This document shows, in pieces, positions 43,595 through 55,291 of a stretch of DNA of 64,000 bases. A program made the position numbers and the translations under genes. Each line of letters starts with the position of its first letter. Within the stretch, counting starts at the first letter, position 1. The notes under the pieces were generated by a model. That model saw only the letters and a list, made by a program, of their open reading frames with translations, was not told the origin of the DNA and did no database searches. Source of the DNA: Daldinia sp. FL1419 (taxonomy: Eukaryota > Ascomycota > Sordariomycetes > Xylariales > Hypoxylaceae); contig MU623364.1 of the NCBI GenBank assembly GCA_025201765.1, positions 124,001 to 188,000 of the forward strand, given 5' to 3'.

Positions 43595-44247
43595 TGCGCC
43601 GTATTAATATGTTGATTGATCTTATATTTTAACTTGATTGGGCAGAATCGCTGCTTGGATCTCTGAACTTTCTACCAAGATTCGAGTTCATTCCTTCGAA
43701 CTGACTTCAGTACGGGTGTGGTTAAGAGGACAATATATAGGTATCTATTGTAGATGTCGAGCCCCAGGCGGTAACGCCGAAGATCATAAGGCCGAGGCTG
43801 AGCTATATCAATACATAACGAATACACTATTCTCACCTCTATCTGATATAGATGTGGAGTGATATGCATAGACGAGGCACCGTAGGATGAAAGTGTGCCC
43901 AATTGCACATCAATTTACCCTCTATTTGCCCCGTTGGATCTAGTAGTTTGGGTATCCAAGGTTCTTCTCTGGGAAGTGAGGGGATCATGGTTACATTCAA
44001 ACCATCACGGGTATATCGGAGTGGCACCTGAGGTGCTTCAAAATTGATGCAACAAGACCTCATTAAGGTTATGACATTTCATATTATTGATATTTTCTGC
44101 TCACAAGGCAGGTTACCTTTTTTTCATTGGCCATGGGTGCTACGCCGCTCGCTAATCAATTATATTCTCCCAACGCCTCCCGAGCACCAACCTACATGCC
44201 CTGCCATTTATGACGATTCCTATTACGATAAATCACCCCATGAACCA
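43595..44247. other. Intergenic interval between the serine hydrolase and NUP85
   Basis: Short frames on both strands (43638-43862, 44063-43839) overlap one another and are not supported. Nothing else seen. Confidence 0.5.
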
Positions 44248-47200
44248 TTACAGGATGACACTATCTGCTTGCTCTAACCAAAGGTTCGCCAAGTCCCTTG
44301 TTAGGCCAAGCCTGATCTGCTTCAGCACATCCCCAGAACTGCAAGCCGAAAGCACCCCCGTTCTCCAATCCCACGCGCGTTTAATAGGACCTTTGATGAC
44401 ACCACTTTTAATTACAGATTGGTGGAGCTGAGATGCTATCATCGAACTGCCAGTCATCATAAAACTACCACCCAAAGAAGAAGTAGACTGCTTGAGAAGG
44501 TCTGCAGGTGTAGACCCTTTCCCACGTCCTGAGGCGAGTACTAGTTTGAAGAATTCGTCTGAAGCATCGTAGACTCGAGACCCCACGGTTTGGATATCTT
44601 CGACCGCTTTAAGAAGTGTATCAATTTGGTCAAGAGTAATCACAGGTTGTGGCTGGCCCACAAACATGGATGCTTCACCGAGCAGTGCCAGTAAGAAATC
44701 CTCACTGACGACCGCATCGCGGGAGTCATCGTATAGGCCTCCTCGAATATTGTCATCAGCACTCGCGATGACAGCCACGAGGGCCGTGGCGGTTTGTTGG
44801 CGGCGCACCAAGGATTTGGGGTTTACTTTGCTATCTCCATCACGAAGCTCGTAGAACTTCCTGAGCGTAGCATAACCGCTAAGCATCTTACCAAGAAGTT
44901 CTGCTGCTTCGATATCTTGCTTCGCAAGCTTCTCCAACGTTGTAGTACGCTCCTTTAGTAACTGCTTAAGAGTACTATCTAATTCACTCTCCGGCGGATA
45001 AGTCGTAGATTCCACGAGTGAAATAGACATTAGCGTATTCAGGACATCGCGAACTTTACCAGGACGATGAGCTAAAGAATAATACCATAAAGCTTCCCCG
45101 AAGCGGAAAGTGCCCTCTGCGAGGATATCTCCGAAGGTCTAATATATGTTAGCGTAATATTGCCACAAATTCATTAACGCGTACGTACCTCGGCTGTATC
45201 TTCGGCAAAGTTAATCATTCCAAGTTCGTTCAGTAGTCGCCATATTTTTTCGATAGTGTCACGAGAGAACTCATCGATGGTACTGATGATGCTCTGTAGC
45301 AATTCCTGTACTAGCTGCTCGGATCGCTCAGGGGAGTCCAGTCGACCAACAACCTGGACTCCCATCTCCCATCCGTCTCGAGAGACCTTGCCATTCAGAC
45401 CAATGCCTGCTATATACTTGCGATCTTTCAAGCTGCGAGCGTAGTGAACTAAAGTAGTATCCTTGATTCCGTCCTTCTCGTCGGCCCCCGTACCCTGGTT
45501 CATTCCCAAAACCTCCAACTCCTCTATATCAAAATCTTGCATGTTAATAAGATTTTGAGGTTCTTGAGGAGGGAGCCATCGGCCTAATGAAGCAATTTCA
45601 GCTACCGTGGACGCGATTGGGAGTGACCATAGCCTCAGGAACCCGATAACGCCTTCGATATTGCTCTCAAATGCAGAGGCGATCGCCACCTCGACGGCAT
45701 CAGCGGAATTGAAGTGAAACTCAGTTTCCGTGGCAGTTTGAAGGCAGACAGCAAGACGATCAAAGAAGTCATCAGTCCCCTCAGGTTGGCTATGTAATTG
45801 AAGCGATCTTGAATGAGACAGGCCAAGATTCCGCTTGTTATGGCCATTATCCCACCATCCAAATAAACCAATCGTGGCCTCACACCAGTCTTGCGCGGCC
45901 GCAAGAATAGCGTCGGGTTCCCCTATAAGGATGGCATAAATAGACTGAAGATCTTGGTAGATATCCCAAGGGATCTTACTCTCTGCCCTCCGAGCAAGCC
46001 CCGAGAGTGATTGTCGCCCATTCGTAGAATCAGCAAACGCAGACTCACCGAAACGACTCGAAGAGTGAGCCCGTTCTTTGCCTTCGGTGAAATTGATGAG
46101 CGCTTCTTTTGCCGCTTTAGCCTTTAGGCGAAACAAGGTCCAGTCGCTGCTGTAAATATCCCAGCTGTCATTGCTCATTGCAGGGCAGATTTCCATGACC
46201 ACGCATAAATCTTCGACGACTCGTTTAATATTCGATAGGACTTGGCCGCCATAGACGGCTTCACCTCGAGGGGACTTCTTGACGGATTCCCAACCAGCCT
46301 TTCGCAGAAGTTGCACTACTCCGGGTATGTCGCCACGCACGAGCGTGTTGAAAATGGCCTGCCAGAAAAGCCTGTGGGCTACGGGTGCGGGACGATGTTG
46401 TAAAATGCGATCTACCTGATCCTGATCGAAATTGTGTTCTGCACGTTGCCAGTCAAAAAGAATATGGGGCAGAGCTAGATTTTTTATATCCCCAAAGTCG
46501 TCTCTCCTTGCCGGCGTATGATGAATCTGGAAAACCAATGAAGCCAGGTAAAAGGCCTTCTCAAAGTTTGGAGCATAGGGACTTGGCCCTACTTTCGCTT
46601 TCTGTTCGTCGTCGATTTTGGGGAGCTCATCCACGTAAGGGGCCCATATATCATTGACCAGTCTAACACAGGCTTGTGCCAAAGTATCATCCAATCTTTC
46701 CTCGTCATCCTCGGGGCCCACGCCTTCATCATAGAGACGGTTAACGAGCTCTTCGGTTTGTATAATGACGTCGTCCGGCTCGGATACTTCTGCAAACGCG
46801 GATTTGCTATAAAGGTCCTTCGCAAGGGTCGCATATTTCAACTCTTGCTTTCGGGCGGCAATAGAGCGCATAGAAGAAGCGCGAAAGATATCATCGGCTT
46901 CCTTGCTAATACGTTCGTTTGCGGTGGTTGATGCTAACATCCTAAGATTCGCGTCGCCATCAGCTGTCGGTCCCCCATACGGCCCAGTACCGGCTATTTC
47001 CCTTAGTAGGTCTTCCTCTACATCATAATCGTCCCCGCCTTCATCCATGGCTTCCGCCTCTGAACCTGCCTCTGAACCTGCCTCTGAACCCGCCTGTTCG
47101 TAATATTCCTCTCCCTCCTGATCTAGAGGACCAATATTATCAGGCTCAGATGATTCATCGTCGGATGAATCTAATAGCATGCCGTATGTCTTTCCTATAT

Positions 47201-47630
47201 TTCCTCGTCTATTTTTCTCTTCGTCTTCTTCGTCCTCTTCGTCGTCATCGTTCCCCTCCTTTCCTCCGTGATATTCTTTGCTTAGGCCGGACGGCTGCCT
47301 CGAAGTAGAGCCCTGGATTGACCTTCCCAAGGGCGCATTGCTACGTTTTTGAGAGCCCGATTTGGACTGGGAGATGTTTGATTTCCCAAAATTGGGTGTC
47401 TTCATTCTGCTCGATGTACTTGACACACCTGACATCGCTCCAATGGAAGTCTGAAGGAACGAAGGAGACGGATCGCCGGCGGGAGTAAAGGATGCGGTAG
47501 ACGAAGGTGGAGGAGGGCCGATAGGAGTTGTTGACGGATGGTCAGCAGAGAACCCAAAGCTAGAAGCTTTCCGGTTGCCCCTGTCCGGCGTGGAAGGCAA
47601 TGGGTTGAGCTCTGAAAATTGAGACGACAT
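44248..47630 (-). CDS. NUP85: Nucleoporin Nup85 (Y-complex)
   Basis: Structural subunit of the Nup84/Nup107 coat of the nuclear pore, required for pore assembly and mRNA export. Two exons (47630-45189 and 45138-44248) give 1110 aa. The first ~230 residues are disordered: Ser/Pro-rich, then acidic (NDDDEEDEEDEEK) and a GSEA triplicate (DNA repeat 47056-47091). From ~240 the alpha-helical Nup85 domain starts. Recognisable stretches are EELVNRLYDEG, AFYLASLVFQIHH, LPHILFDWQRAEH, RLFWQAIFNTLVRGDIPGVVQLLRKAGW, WDIYQDLQSIYAILIGEPDAILAAAQDWCEATIGLFGWW, and past the intron FGEALWYYSLAHRPGKVRDVLNTLM. The single intron sits between TAE and TFGDIL. Longer than yeast Nup85 (744 aa) because of the disordered front; this is typical of moulds. 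Confidence 0.9.
47056..47091. repeat. In-frame 12-bp tandem repeat, three copies (GSEA)
   Basis: Three dodecamers inside the disordered acidic front of NUP85, the last differing by one base. Copy changes would add or remove four residues without shifting the frame. Confidence 0.85.
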
Positions 47631-49249
47631 GTTGGCGGTTGTGAAGCTCGATAGCTACTTCAAAATGCCTTTAGGATAGCACCATAAATAAATATTGATT
47701 TTCGCAAAGATAACCCATGAATTTATTCGTGATATCAGATCAAAAATCGAATGGGATTTGCTCAAGATTGGCGTATTAGGTGCTCCTACTCGGAAGCTGT
47801 GAAGGCTACGAATGAACGTGAAGCCAAACAAAAATTTATGTCGCGACGCTGAAGCTTTCAAGAACGCGGTACGTAGCGCATACAAACTTTCTAAAGTCTA
47901 CAACCTTGCAAGTCAATGCCAAATGGTAGCTGCCCACTATTGCGCACGGTCCAATAGTGCATAGGTATGTACCGATGTATGAGGTATCGACGTACCTTAG
48001 GTACGGATCCGTACTTGGGACAGACGGGGAATGCCATATTCTTACAGTGCGCGTTCAATTTTAACTGTCCAACCCGTACTCACTACAGCGTCCTCCGGGT
48101 TCTCGTCTTGAAAGTTTGATATAAATGGCACTCCTCCATGCCATCTATTCAAATGTTATCTGCGCTGCATTTTTATCAGCCTTATTGATATTGAAACTTC
48201 CAGCATATTAGTTACCCCGAAATCAAGAAGAGTTTAGAAAGGGGTATCATTACGTGCATTCATAACTCGATATCTGATTTATCATATACAAGAGAGAGCC
48301 AACCGGGCATTACGGCCACGGGCCACGCGTAATGCAGCTCACACATTTTGATGTGCTTAGATGGAGAGAGATATGAGAGGCGAGAGGCGAGACGCGCAAC
48401 GTGCCAGCATGCCAACCGATTGACTCATTTTCTCTTCGCCGGAAGATGGCGCAAAAAGAAAGAAATGGGCTAACGTCTTTCTCTAGAGCTATGATGTACA
48501 TGCCGAGTTTCGTCCATAATTCCCCCGTTTCCCGTCCCCCGTTTCCCGTTCCTCGAAGATGCCGGTTGACGATATCGCATAATCTTTACATGGAATGAGT
48601 TGGAGCATATTGGAAACCCCCCTATCAACAGCCTCGATAAAAGCTTTTGGATGTATCGGGAATGCATGCGTGCACATCGTTGAGGAATTGGTATCGATGT
48701 GATACTAATAGACTCATGCTGGATAATATCTACCTAACCTAGGGTAAACTCGGGATTGCTTGCTTGGTAGTTGTCGGTCCATCGGTCATTGATGGTCGTA
48801 GGAGTGACATCAACAAGACACAAGCAGGTAAAGCGGTAACATGATATTTTCTTTTTCCATAGGTACCTACTTATCTATTTCCCTTTGTCTTATCTCCCCG
48901 TGCTTATGACCTAGGTTAGTGTTATACCTAAGTGCCTGGCTACCTTAGGTACTGTTTATTTTAGGTGTGTTATCGCCTATTGTGTTGCCCGCTCTCCGGG
49001 GCCTAGTCTTACCTTTCTCTCACTGCCGTGCCGGCTCCCCCACCTTGAAGAATAACCAGTGGTGGGGTCAAGAGACTTTGACCAAAAACTCCGCATCAAA
49101 CCAGTAACCCAAGAAATAGCTGAGCAATCCATTATAAAAGTTGTTAACTTAAAAGGCCTTTTCCCTTGCCTCACAGTTTCTTTTAAAAAAAAAAAAAAAA
49201 AGGCTTCAATTACACAACTATTCTTGATATCTTCTAATCAAACATCACC
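47631..49249. other. 1.6 kb divergent interval between NUP85 and formaldehyde dehydrogenase
   Basis: Contains a CCCGTTTCCCGT duplication at 48526-48552, AACCTAGG half palindromes near 48736 and 48911, and an A-tract of 16-18 bases at about 49183-49200 in the leader of the dehydrogenase. A 76-codon minus frame (47885-47655) is not supported. Confidence 0.5.
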
Positions 49250-50772
49250 ATGGCTGATACAGTTGGTAAGGTTCGTATCCTATTCTCTTCATCCTCTTAT
49301 ATATCTTTTTCCAAGCTTCTACGAGCGTCCCCTTTACCCCGCGCATACGCGTAGTATATCCTACGTATTCGCTTCTCATGCGCCAATCTACTACATGGCC
49401 TATTTTATCTTCTGCGCGACCTAGTTATTAGCAGAGATCTAAGACTAATTGTTCGGTTTTACATGATAGACCATCAAGTGCAAGGCCGCCGTCGCCTGGG
49501 AAGCCGGCAAACCCCTTAGCATCGAGGAGATCGAGGTCGCGCCCCCTCAAGCCCACGAGGTCCGAATTCAGATCGTCTACACGGGAGTCTGCCACACAGG
49601 TATATCTCGCCAAGTCTTAATCCCGAACCAAATCCGAATATCCCGTTAAACAGTGGAGCAGATGCCTACACGTTATCCGGCAAAGACCCAGAAGGCGCAT
49701 TCCCTGTCGTCTTGGGACATGAAGGAGCTGGCATTGTTGAATCCGTCGGCGAAGGCGTCACCAACGTAAAGCCCGGTGACCACGTCGTCGCACTTTAGTA
49801 GGAAAATCCAATCCTCCTTACGTTCGCCACTTCTTAGGCTAATATCGATCAAAAAGCACCCCCGAGTGTAAGGAATGTAAGTTCTGTAAATCCGGCAAGA
49901 CGAACCTTTGCGGTAAGATTCGCGCAACCCAAGGCAAAGGTGTCCTTCCGGATGGCACCTCTCGCTTCACCTGCAAGGGACAATCGCTTCTCCACTTTAT
50001 GGGAACCTCGACCTTTTCTCAGTACACCGTCGTAGCCGATATCTCCGTCGTCGCCGTCCAGCAAGATGCTCCTATGGACCGAACATGTCTACTGGGTTGC
50101 GGTATCACCACTGGTTACGGTGCTGCGAGAATTACAGCCAACGTTGAAGAAGGATCCAACATTGCCGTCTTCGGAGCTGGCTGCGTCGGTCTTTCCGTCG
50201 TCCAGGGCGCCGTTACACAGAAGGCCGGCAAGATTATTGTCGTCGATGTGAACCCGGCTAAGGAGGAATGGGCTAAGAAATTCGGAGCCACCGACTTTGT
50301 TAACCCCACCAAACTGGAAGGGCAGACGATTCAGGAAAAGCTCATCGAAATGACCGACGGTGGTTGTGATTATACTTTCGACTGTACTGGTAACGTCGGT
50401 GTAATGCGAGCAGCTTTGGAGGCATGCCACAAGGGTTGGGGTCAGAGCATCATCATCGGTGTTGCCGCTGCCGGCCAAGAAATTTCAACTCGACGTAAGT
50501 TTTTAACACCCTTTCTTATCAAAGCTTCCACCCAGGCGCTGACGTTATGAAAAGCATTCCAACTAGTCACCGGCCGTGTATGGAAGGGTTGCGCTTTTGG
50601 CGGTGTCAAGGGCCGATCTCAACTTCCCGGTCTCGTCAGCGATTACCTGGAAGGTAAGCTAAAAGTGGACGAATTTATCACTCACCGTGAGGACTTGGAT
50701 CACATCAACGCGGCATTTGAATCGATGAAGGCAGGCGATTGTATTCGTTGCGTTGTCACGATGAAGGAATAA
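49250..50772 (+). CDS. SFA1: S-(hydroxymethyl)glutathione dehydrogenase / class III alcohol dehydrogenase
   Basis: Oxidises the formaldehyde-glutathione adduct with NAD and also reduces S-nitrosoglutathione; cytosolic. Five exons: 49250-49270 (21 nt), 49470-49599, 49662-49797, 49857-50494 and 50555-50772 give 380 aa. Catalytic zinc: Cys in TGVCHTDAYT, His in LGHEGAGI and Cys in LLGCGITTGYG. Structural zinc: four Cys in CKECKFCKSGKTNLC. The class III marker Arg is in IRATQGKGVLPDGTSRF. The coenzyme loop is AVFGAGCVGLSV followed by VVDVNPAKEEWAKKFGA. The start ATG and MADTVGK lie on a mini-exon whose donor is GTTCGT, an unusual form. The alternative GTAAGG donor four bases upstream would break the frame. 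An intron interrupts the CHT-DAYT zinc motif. Confidence 0.96.
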
Positions 50773-51237
50773 AAAATAATACTCGAGTCAAATATCTTAC
50801 ATATAGAGCCGGCTTGGAACCTTATGAAAATAGGCCTGACGAGTCATGAAAATACGAGTCGCAAAATGTATCTCTAGCTTTTAGTCTAAGCAGTTATGAA
50901 ATATCGTCCTTTGATTATGACCAAATTTCTAATTTTACTCGATCGATGGCGAGGTGGGCGTCCTGGCACGTGAGATCCCTCGGTAGCTTTCTTGGAGTTG
51001 TGTTGGTACCTACGCAAAGTCTCCAATAAGTCCCAAGTCAAATGCTATCCAAGACGATTATAGGATTGCAAATTAGTCAATCAATAGTCTCTTCTCATGG
51101 GACGGTCAACGACATAAGATAAGACGTGGGTGAACATGAACACGCCATGCGCTTTCTGTCGAAGCTGGAAGGTCTCGTATAAGAGGGGTATCGTTCCATA
51201 TGAAATAGTCTTCTTTCCAAGGAAATCGTTGGTACAC

Positions 51238-51265
51238 GACTGACGACTGACGACTGACGACTGAC
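51238..51265. repeat. Tandem repeat, GACTGAC x 4
   Basis: Four perfect heptamers about 470 bp after the formaldehyde dehydrogenase stop codon. Confidence 0.85.
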
Positions 51266-51770
51266 GGGGCATAAAATCCGGGAAGAGGATCAAAGAGACG
51301 CAAGCCAAAGAAGTTCATTAATTACTGGTAGATAGTATATACGTATCTAGGATAGGTCTAATTTATTAACCTAACCTATTTTCCTTGGGTAAGTTGGGTT
51401 GTGTAGGTATGTATGTAGGTGCCCAGATAAGGCGGTCTAGATCCTAGGTTAGAGGCTAGAGCAAGGTAAAAGAAGCCATTCGGTGCCATTCGTGCATGCG
51501 ATCCAAGCCAAGTCAGGCATTTGATGTTCGTCTCGAGAGCCCCTAAAGTGCCGTATGTATGCACCATGTGTACCCAAGGAATGTATGTATGTAGAAGAGA
51601 CCCCTGCGCCGTCATCATTCGAGACCCTGCTTGCATCGCGCAGAGTGGGCTCCAATTCTCCGCAAATTTTTCTTATCCACCGCGTGAACGATGGATGGAT
51701 GGGTTCCCGCAGAAAGGTAAGGTAGCTGAGCTGCGACTGTGCTACTGCTGCAGCAGATATTATATAGTGT

Positions 51771-51795
51771 ACTATACTATACTATACTATACTAT
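51771..51795. repeat. Tandem repeat, ACTAT x 5
   Basis: Five perfect pentamers directly followed by ACACTACCTAGGTAC, so the array abuts one TACCTAGGTA palindrome. Confidence 0.85.
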
Positions 51796-51799
51796 ACAC

Positions 51800-51809
51800 T
51801 ACCTAGGTA
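51800..51809. repeat. TACCTAGGTA palindrome, first of four in this interval
   Basis: The others are at 51941-51950, 53039-53048 and 53151-53160; two of them extend to GTACCTAGGTAC-like form, adding a GGTACC/GTAC shell. All four are in the gene-less block. Confidence 0.7.
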
Positions 51810-53181
51810 CTTACGTGCTATATATGGGGATAGATCCGTATATACTATGAGGAAACGAGAGTGCACACTACATACATACGTGTGTCGAGCGTAGGTAAGT
51901 ACGCGGAAGCAAATCTGTTTCCATCGTTGGTTCGATAGGGTACCTAGGTACTGTATGTTCGAGATGTAAGTGGGAATATTGGTGGCCAATTGTCTTACAC
52001 TTTGGCTGAACAGATTGGGTGATCTAGATCGGCACCATACATATACGGAGGTAGTGCACACGGAGAGAGATTGGAGGTTAGGGCGTAGAGCCAGCTCAGG
52101 TCAGCCAGTACCGGTCAGTCAGGTCATCAAAATAACATATCTCGATAGTCATTTCGACGTCTGTGTGGCGTGGGGATACATTATAACGATTACTACTTTT
52201 ATTAGTTTCACCACAGACAATAACGGCAGTCCGTGGCGCCGAAAATTTAGCCCCGTGTCTTCGTAACTTATTTAACCTAGTTAGTAACCTTGGTTAGCGA
52301 AGTTGGAGTTAAGAATCCGGAGGCGGTAGTCGGGATATTTCCAGCCTCACCCCCTCTTAACATCCCTTCCTCCTAATACGACTGACTGACTTGGTTCGTA
52401 CGAGTCGAGCAAAGTTCAACCCAGCCAACGCCAGCGCCAACGTCGTCGCATACTCCACTAAGCCGAATCGTTGTCAATTTTCTACTTATATTTTTCACTT
52501 TTTTTCGGGGTACGTTTTCGCGAGCAATCCGTCTGGTTAGGTTTCAGTTGCCAAGTTGGATTTCAAGCGGCATTGCATGTTCATGTTCCACTCTGACACG
52601 ACAACACGACAAGAGAAAACCCCGACCTATCTGTCTGTGCTGAGTGAGCAATAACAAGAAATTAAATAAAATTTTGGAAAAAAAGGGTAGAAAGCGTAGA
52701 CGGGACGGACATGTGGCAGTCTGAGAGGCGAGCCTCGAGAAACATGTTCGGCGAATGGAACGGGTCGATTTTAAACTAGGTTCCTAACCTAGTAAGTGGT
52801 AAGCATTGCGGTGGAAGGGATGCAGATTTATCTAACCTAATTGCTCGTCTGATCTGATCACGTATATGAAAGGGTCTCAGTTAGCGACATGGCCACAACG
52901 TATAATCTACACATATACATATATCTAAGGTTAATAAGTCTTGGTAGTGCGTAGATGCAGTAGATCCGGAGGCGGCGTGCGACGCTAGATAGTGCAGGGT
53001 AGAGAGGATACCTTAGCGGAGAGATAATGGATGTAAGGTACCTAGGTAGATTGTTCAATATCACAGCCGCCTTGTGCGCCAAGTTTCGCCCGATATCCGG
53101 CGGGTCCCTCGGTGGGTTCATCGCCCGTATGGCGTGAGAGATATGCTAAGTACCTAGGTACCTCCTATACCTCTCTCCTGA

Positions 53182-53249
53182 ATTGCCTTCCAGTCTAAAG
53201 TATATCGCAAAGTATATCGCAAAGTATATCGTAGACTGAAGGAGGCAAT
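53182..53249. repeat. Imperfect inverted repeat with a 12-bp tandem array in its loop
   Basis: Left arm 53182-53197 reads ATTGCCTTCCAGTCTA; right arm 53232-53249 reads TAGACTGAAGGAGGCAAT, complementary but for a two-base bulge. Between them lie nearly three copies of AAAGTATATCGC. As RNA it would fold into a stem of about 16 pairs with a repetitive loop. It may be a miniature element, a cruciform or a small RNA hairpin. Confidence 0.6.
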
Positions 53250-54362
53250 CCGGCAGTACTCTCCTTTTCATTTTTTTTTTTTTTTGTTTTCTGGATTCCT
53301 GGTTTTCCTTTTTAATATCTACACCAATTGTCCCTCCCTTGGCTTTTTTTTCCTAAATAAAAGTCGTTGATCATAGGTAGCGTATACTAATGGAGGTTTA
53401 CTTAGGTATTTTATATTAATAAGAATTCGATGTCGGACCATGGCTTGACGTGGTCCGCCAGAGAGTTTCGAACTTATTAACTTGGTAACTATCTAGTTGG
53501 GATTGGAAAGGTAGCTATCACCACCCATGCCACCTAATGTACATAGTACATACGTAGGAGTTGTCGTGGGTCTATCTTTTTACAACGAATTACCGGATCA
53601 AGGTACTTTTGATGACTTGTCTGTGTAATCAAGATGGGGATGTATGCTGGATGTATGCTTTCTCCATCTCCAAAATGGGTCCCCTGGTCCTTGTCTTCCA
53701 GTCTTCCCTTGTCCCCCCTGTCCCCCTGTCCGCATGTTAAACCCATCGACCACCACATCCCTGCCCCCCCGGTATTTCGCTGATACGTGCATCCCTACGG
53801 CATATCCCACTTACTATGTAGGTATGTAGACTGCTAAGATTTTGTACCTAATCGGCTTGCCTCCCGCTTTCGGAGCCTTGCGCGGAATAGTCGTCATCAG
53901 GACTGATACCTGCCCGCTAGTTGATGGCGGCCCTGGTTCGCTGGCTTATGACCGGGCGGACTGACGATCGCAAATCCAACAAGGAACCGTTCGCCTCGTC
54001 CTTTTCGTCTTTCCACTTCACTAGGTTAGCTTATTCCAAACGGTTCCATTCTCGCCGCCACCAGTAAGGAGTCATTCACTTCGTATTGTGAAGAAACAGA
54101 CGTCTTGTTCCTTGTTAGAAATCCTGTTCTCCCTTGATATCATAGTCATCGCCGTCACAATCTTTTTGATTCTTCATCATTATCCGTTTTCTTCCTACTA
54201 TATCAACATTCATTTCTCTTCCCAACCTAGCTAGCCAGTCATCTACATAATCATACTGAGAATACCAACCAAGGATCCCCTCCCGTTTGATAGGCGCCAA
54301 GCTTTACGATCTGAGCCCGACACTGTAAGTGATCCATCACGGCCCGAGGTTCATTCACTCGT

Positions 54363-54443
54363 AATACACGAATACACAAATACACAAATCCACACGTTGC
54401 ACATTGCACACTACACACTACACGCTACACGCTACACACTACC
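54363..54443. repeat. Degenerate CACTACA/ACACAAAT array
   Basis: Imperfect short repeats (AATACACAAATACACAAAT then CACTACACACTACACGCTACACGCTACACACTACC) in the leader region of the AN1 gene, about 420 bp before its ATG. Related in sequence to the TACTACA array at 40861. Confidence 0.6.
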
Positions 54444-54857
54444 AAGCACTCTTGTACATGCAAACCTATCCAATTCAGCCTCTACATAGTATTTGCCGTT
54501 CCTCCTTTTCGCCTGGTCAAGGCGTCTCTTCTCCACCAGATTTGCCATCATCCCGAGTTTCTTTTATTTAAGACGGGTCGCCTTTTCTGACATTCGACCG
54601 TTAGCCCGCCCCTCGAGCTATTCTCCTTGGTTCTCATTCCACCTATTCCCAACTCGGCAACTCGCTGATCGGCAATAACCCAACAACAAAGAAGATACGT
54701 GGAAATATAACCTAATATCTTCTTCCGTCTCATCTCCGGTCCTACATAAGCTCGTCCATCCTCATCACCACCAACATCGTCGACCAAAATAACAAGCCAG
54801 AAAAGCTACCAAGCTACCAAGCAAGCAACGGTTTATCATCATCTCCATCAAATCAAT

Positions 54858-55291
54858 ATGGCGCCCCAAAAGCCCCGTTGCACTTTCAAGGAATGCAGAT
54901 CCGCTGCCCAACGAATCGTCGGCGACTGCGGTTTCTGCGACGGCCACTTCTGCGCGAAGCACCGGTTACTAGAGGATCACAAGTGCAGTGGATTAGAAGA
55001 CGTAAGCATGAACCCAACTCCAACTCCAACTCCCTCTCCCTCGGATTCCGGCGAAGAAAGCGCCGACGACTGGGCCCAAGAATGGTGGCTAGTTGGGCTA
55101 GCCGAATACTTTGGCGACTCTGGTTTTCTCGAGGAGGAATGCGGTGGTGGTGGTGGTGTTTCAAGTTCATGTTCTCGTTTAAGTTCAGGTGTGCTAACTC
55201 GAGATCCTAAATACAGTGCAAGAAAGAATCCCACGAGCGAAACGCGGCCCAACTCGAGGCCGAGAGGACGCAAGTCATCCGGGGCGTATAA
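54858..55291 (+). CDS. AN1-type zinc finger protein
   Basis: Small protein made almost only of one AN1 finger; such proteins act in ubiquitin, proteasome and arsenite/heat-stress handling. Two exons (54858-55001 and 55217-55291) give 72 aa. Zinc ligands follow the AN1 order: Cys8, Cys13, Cys24, Cys27, Cys32, His35, His41 and Cys43, in CTFKEC, DCGFCDGHFCAKH and EDHKC. The tail CKKESHERNAAQLEAERTQVIRGV, reached through the intron, is the conserved ending in mould homologues and fixes the splice. The 215-bp intron is by far the longest I see in the window, and the unspliced frame stays open to 55451, giving a different 197-residue reading. Without the intron the conserved tail is lost, so I treat the unspliced reading as spurious or alternative. 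Confidence 0.9.

Larger units (their letters stand above)
50773..54857. other. 4.1 kb gene-less interval rich in short repeats
   Basis: The largest empty stretch. It has four TACCTAGGTA copies, GACTGAC x 4, ACTAT x 5, an inverted repeat enclosing a 12-bp tandem repeat, a T-run at 53272-53285, a GTGCATTGTAC-type direct array near 54400 and many GTATGTATGTAG runs. I read both strands for exons and found only frames of under 110 codons without recognisable content. No tRNA or 5S pattern seen. The right-hand kilobase is the pyrimidine-rich leader of the AN1 protein gene. Confidence 0.55.
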
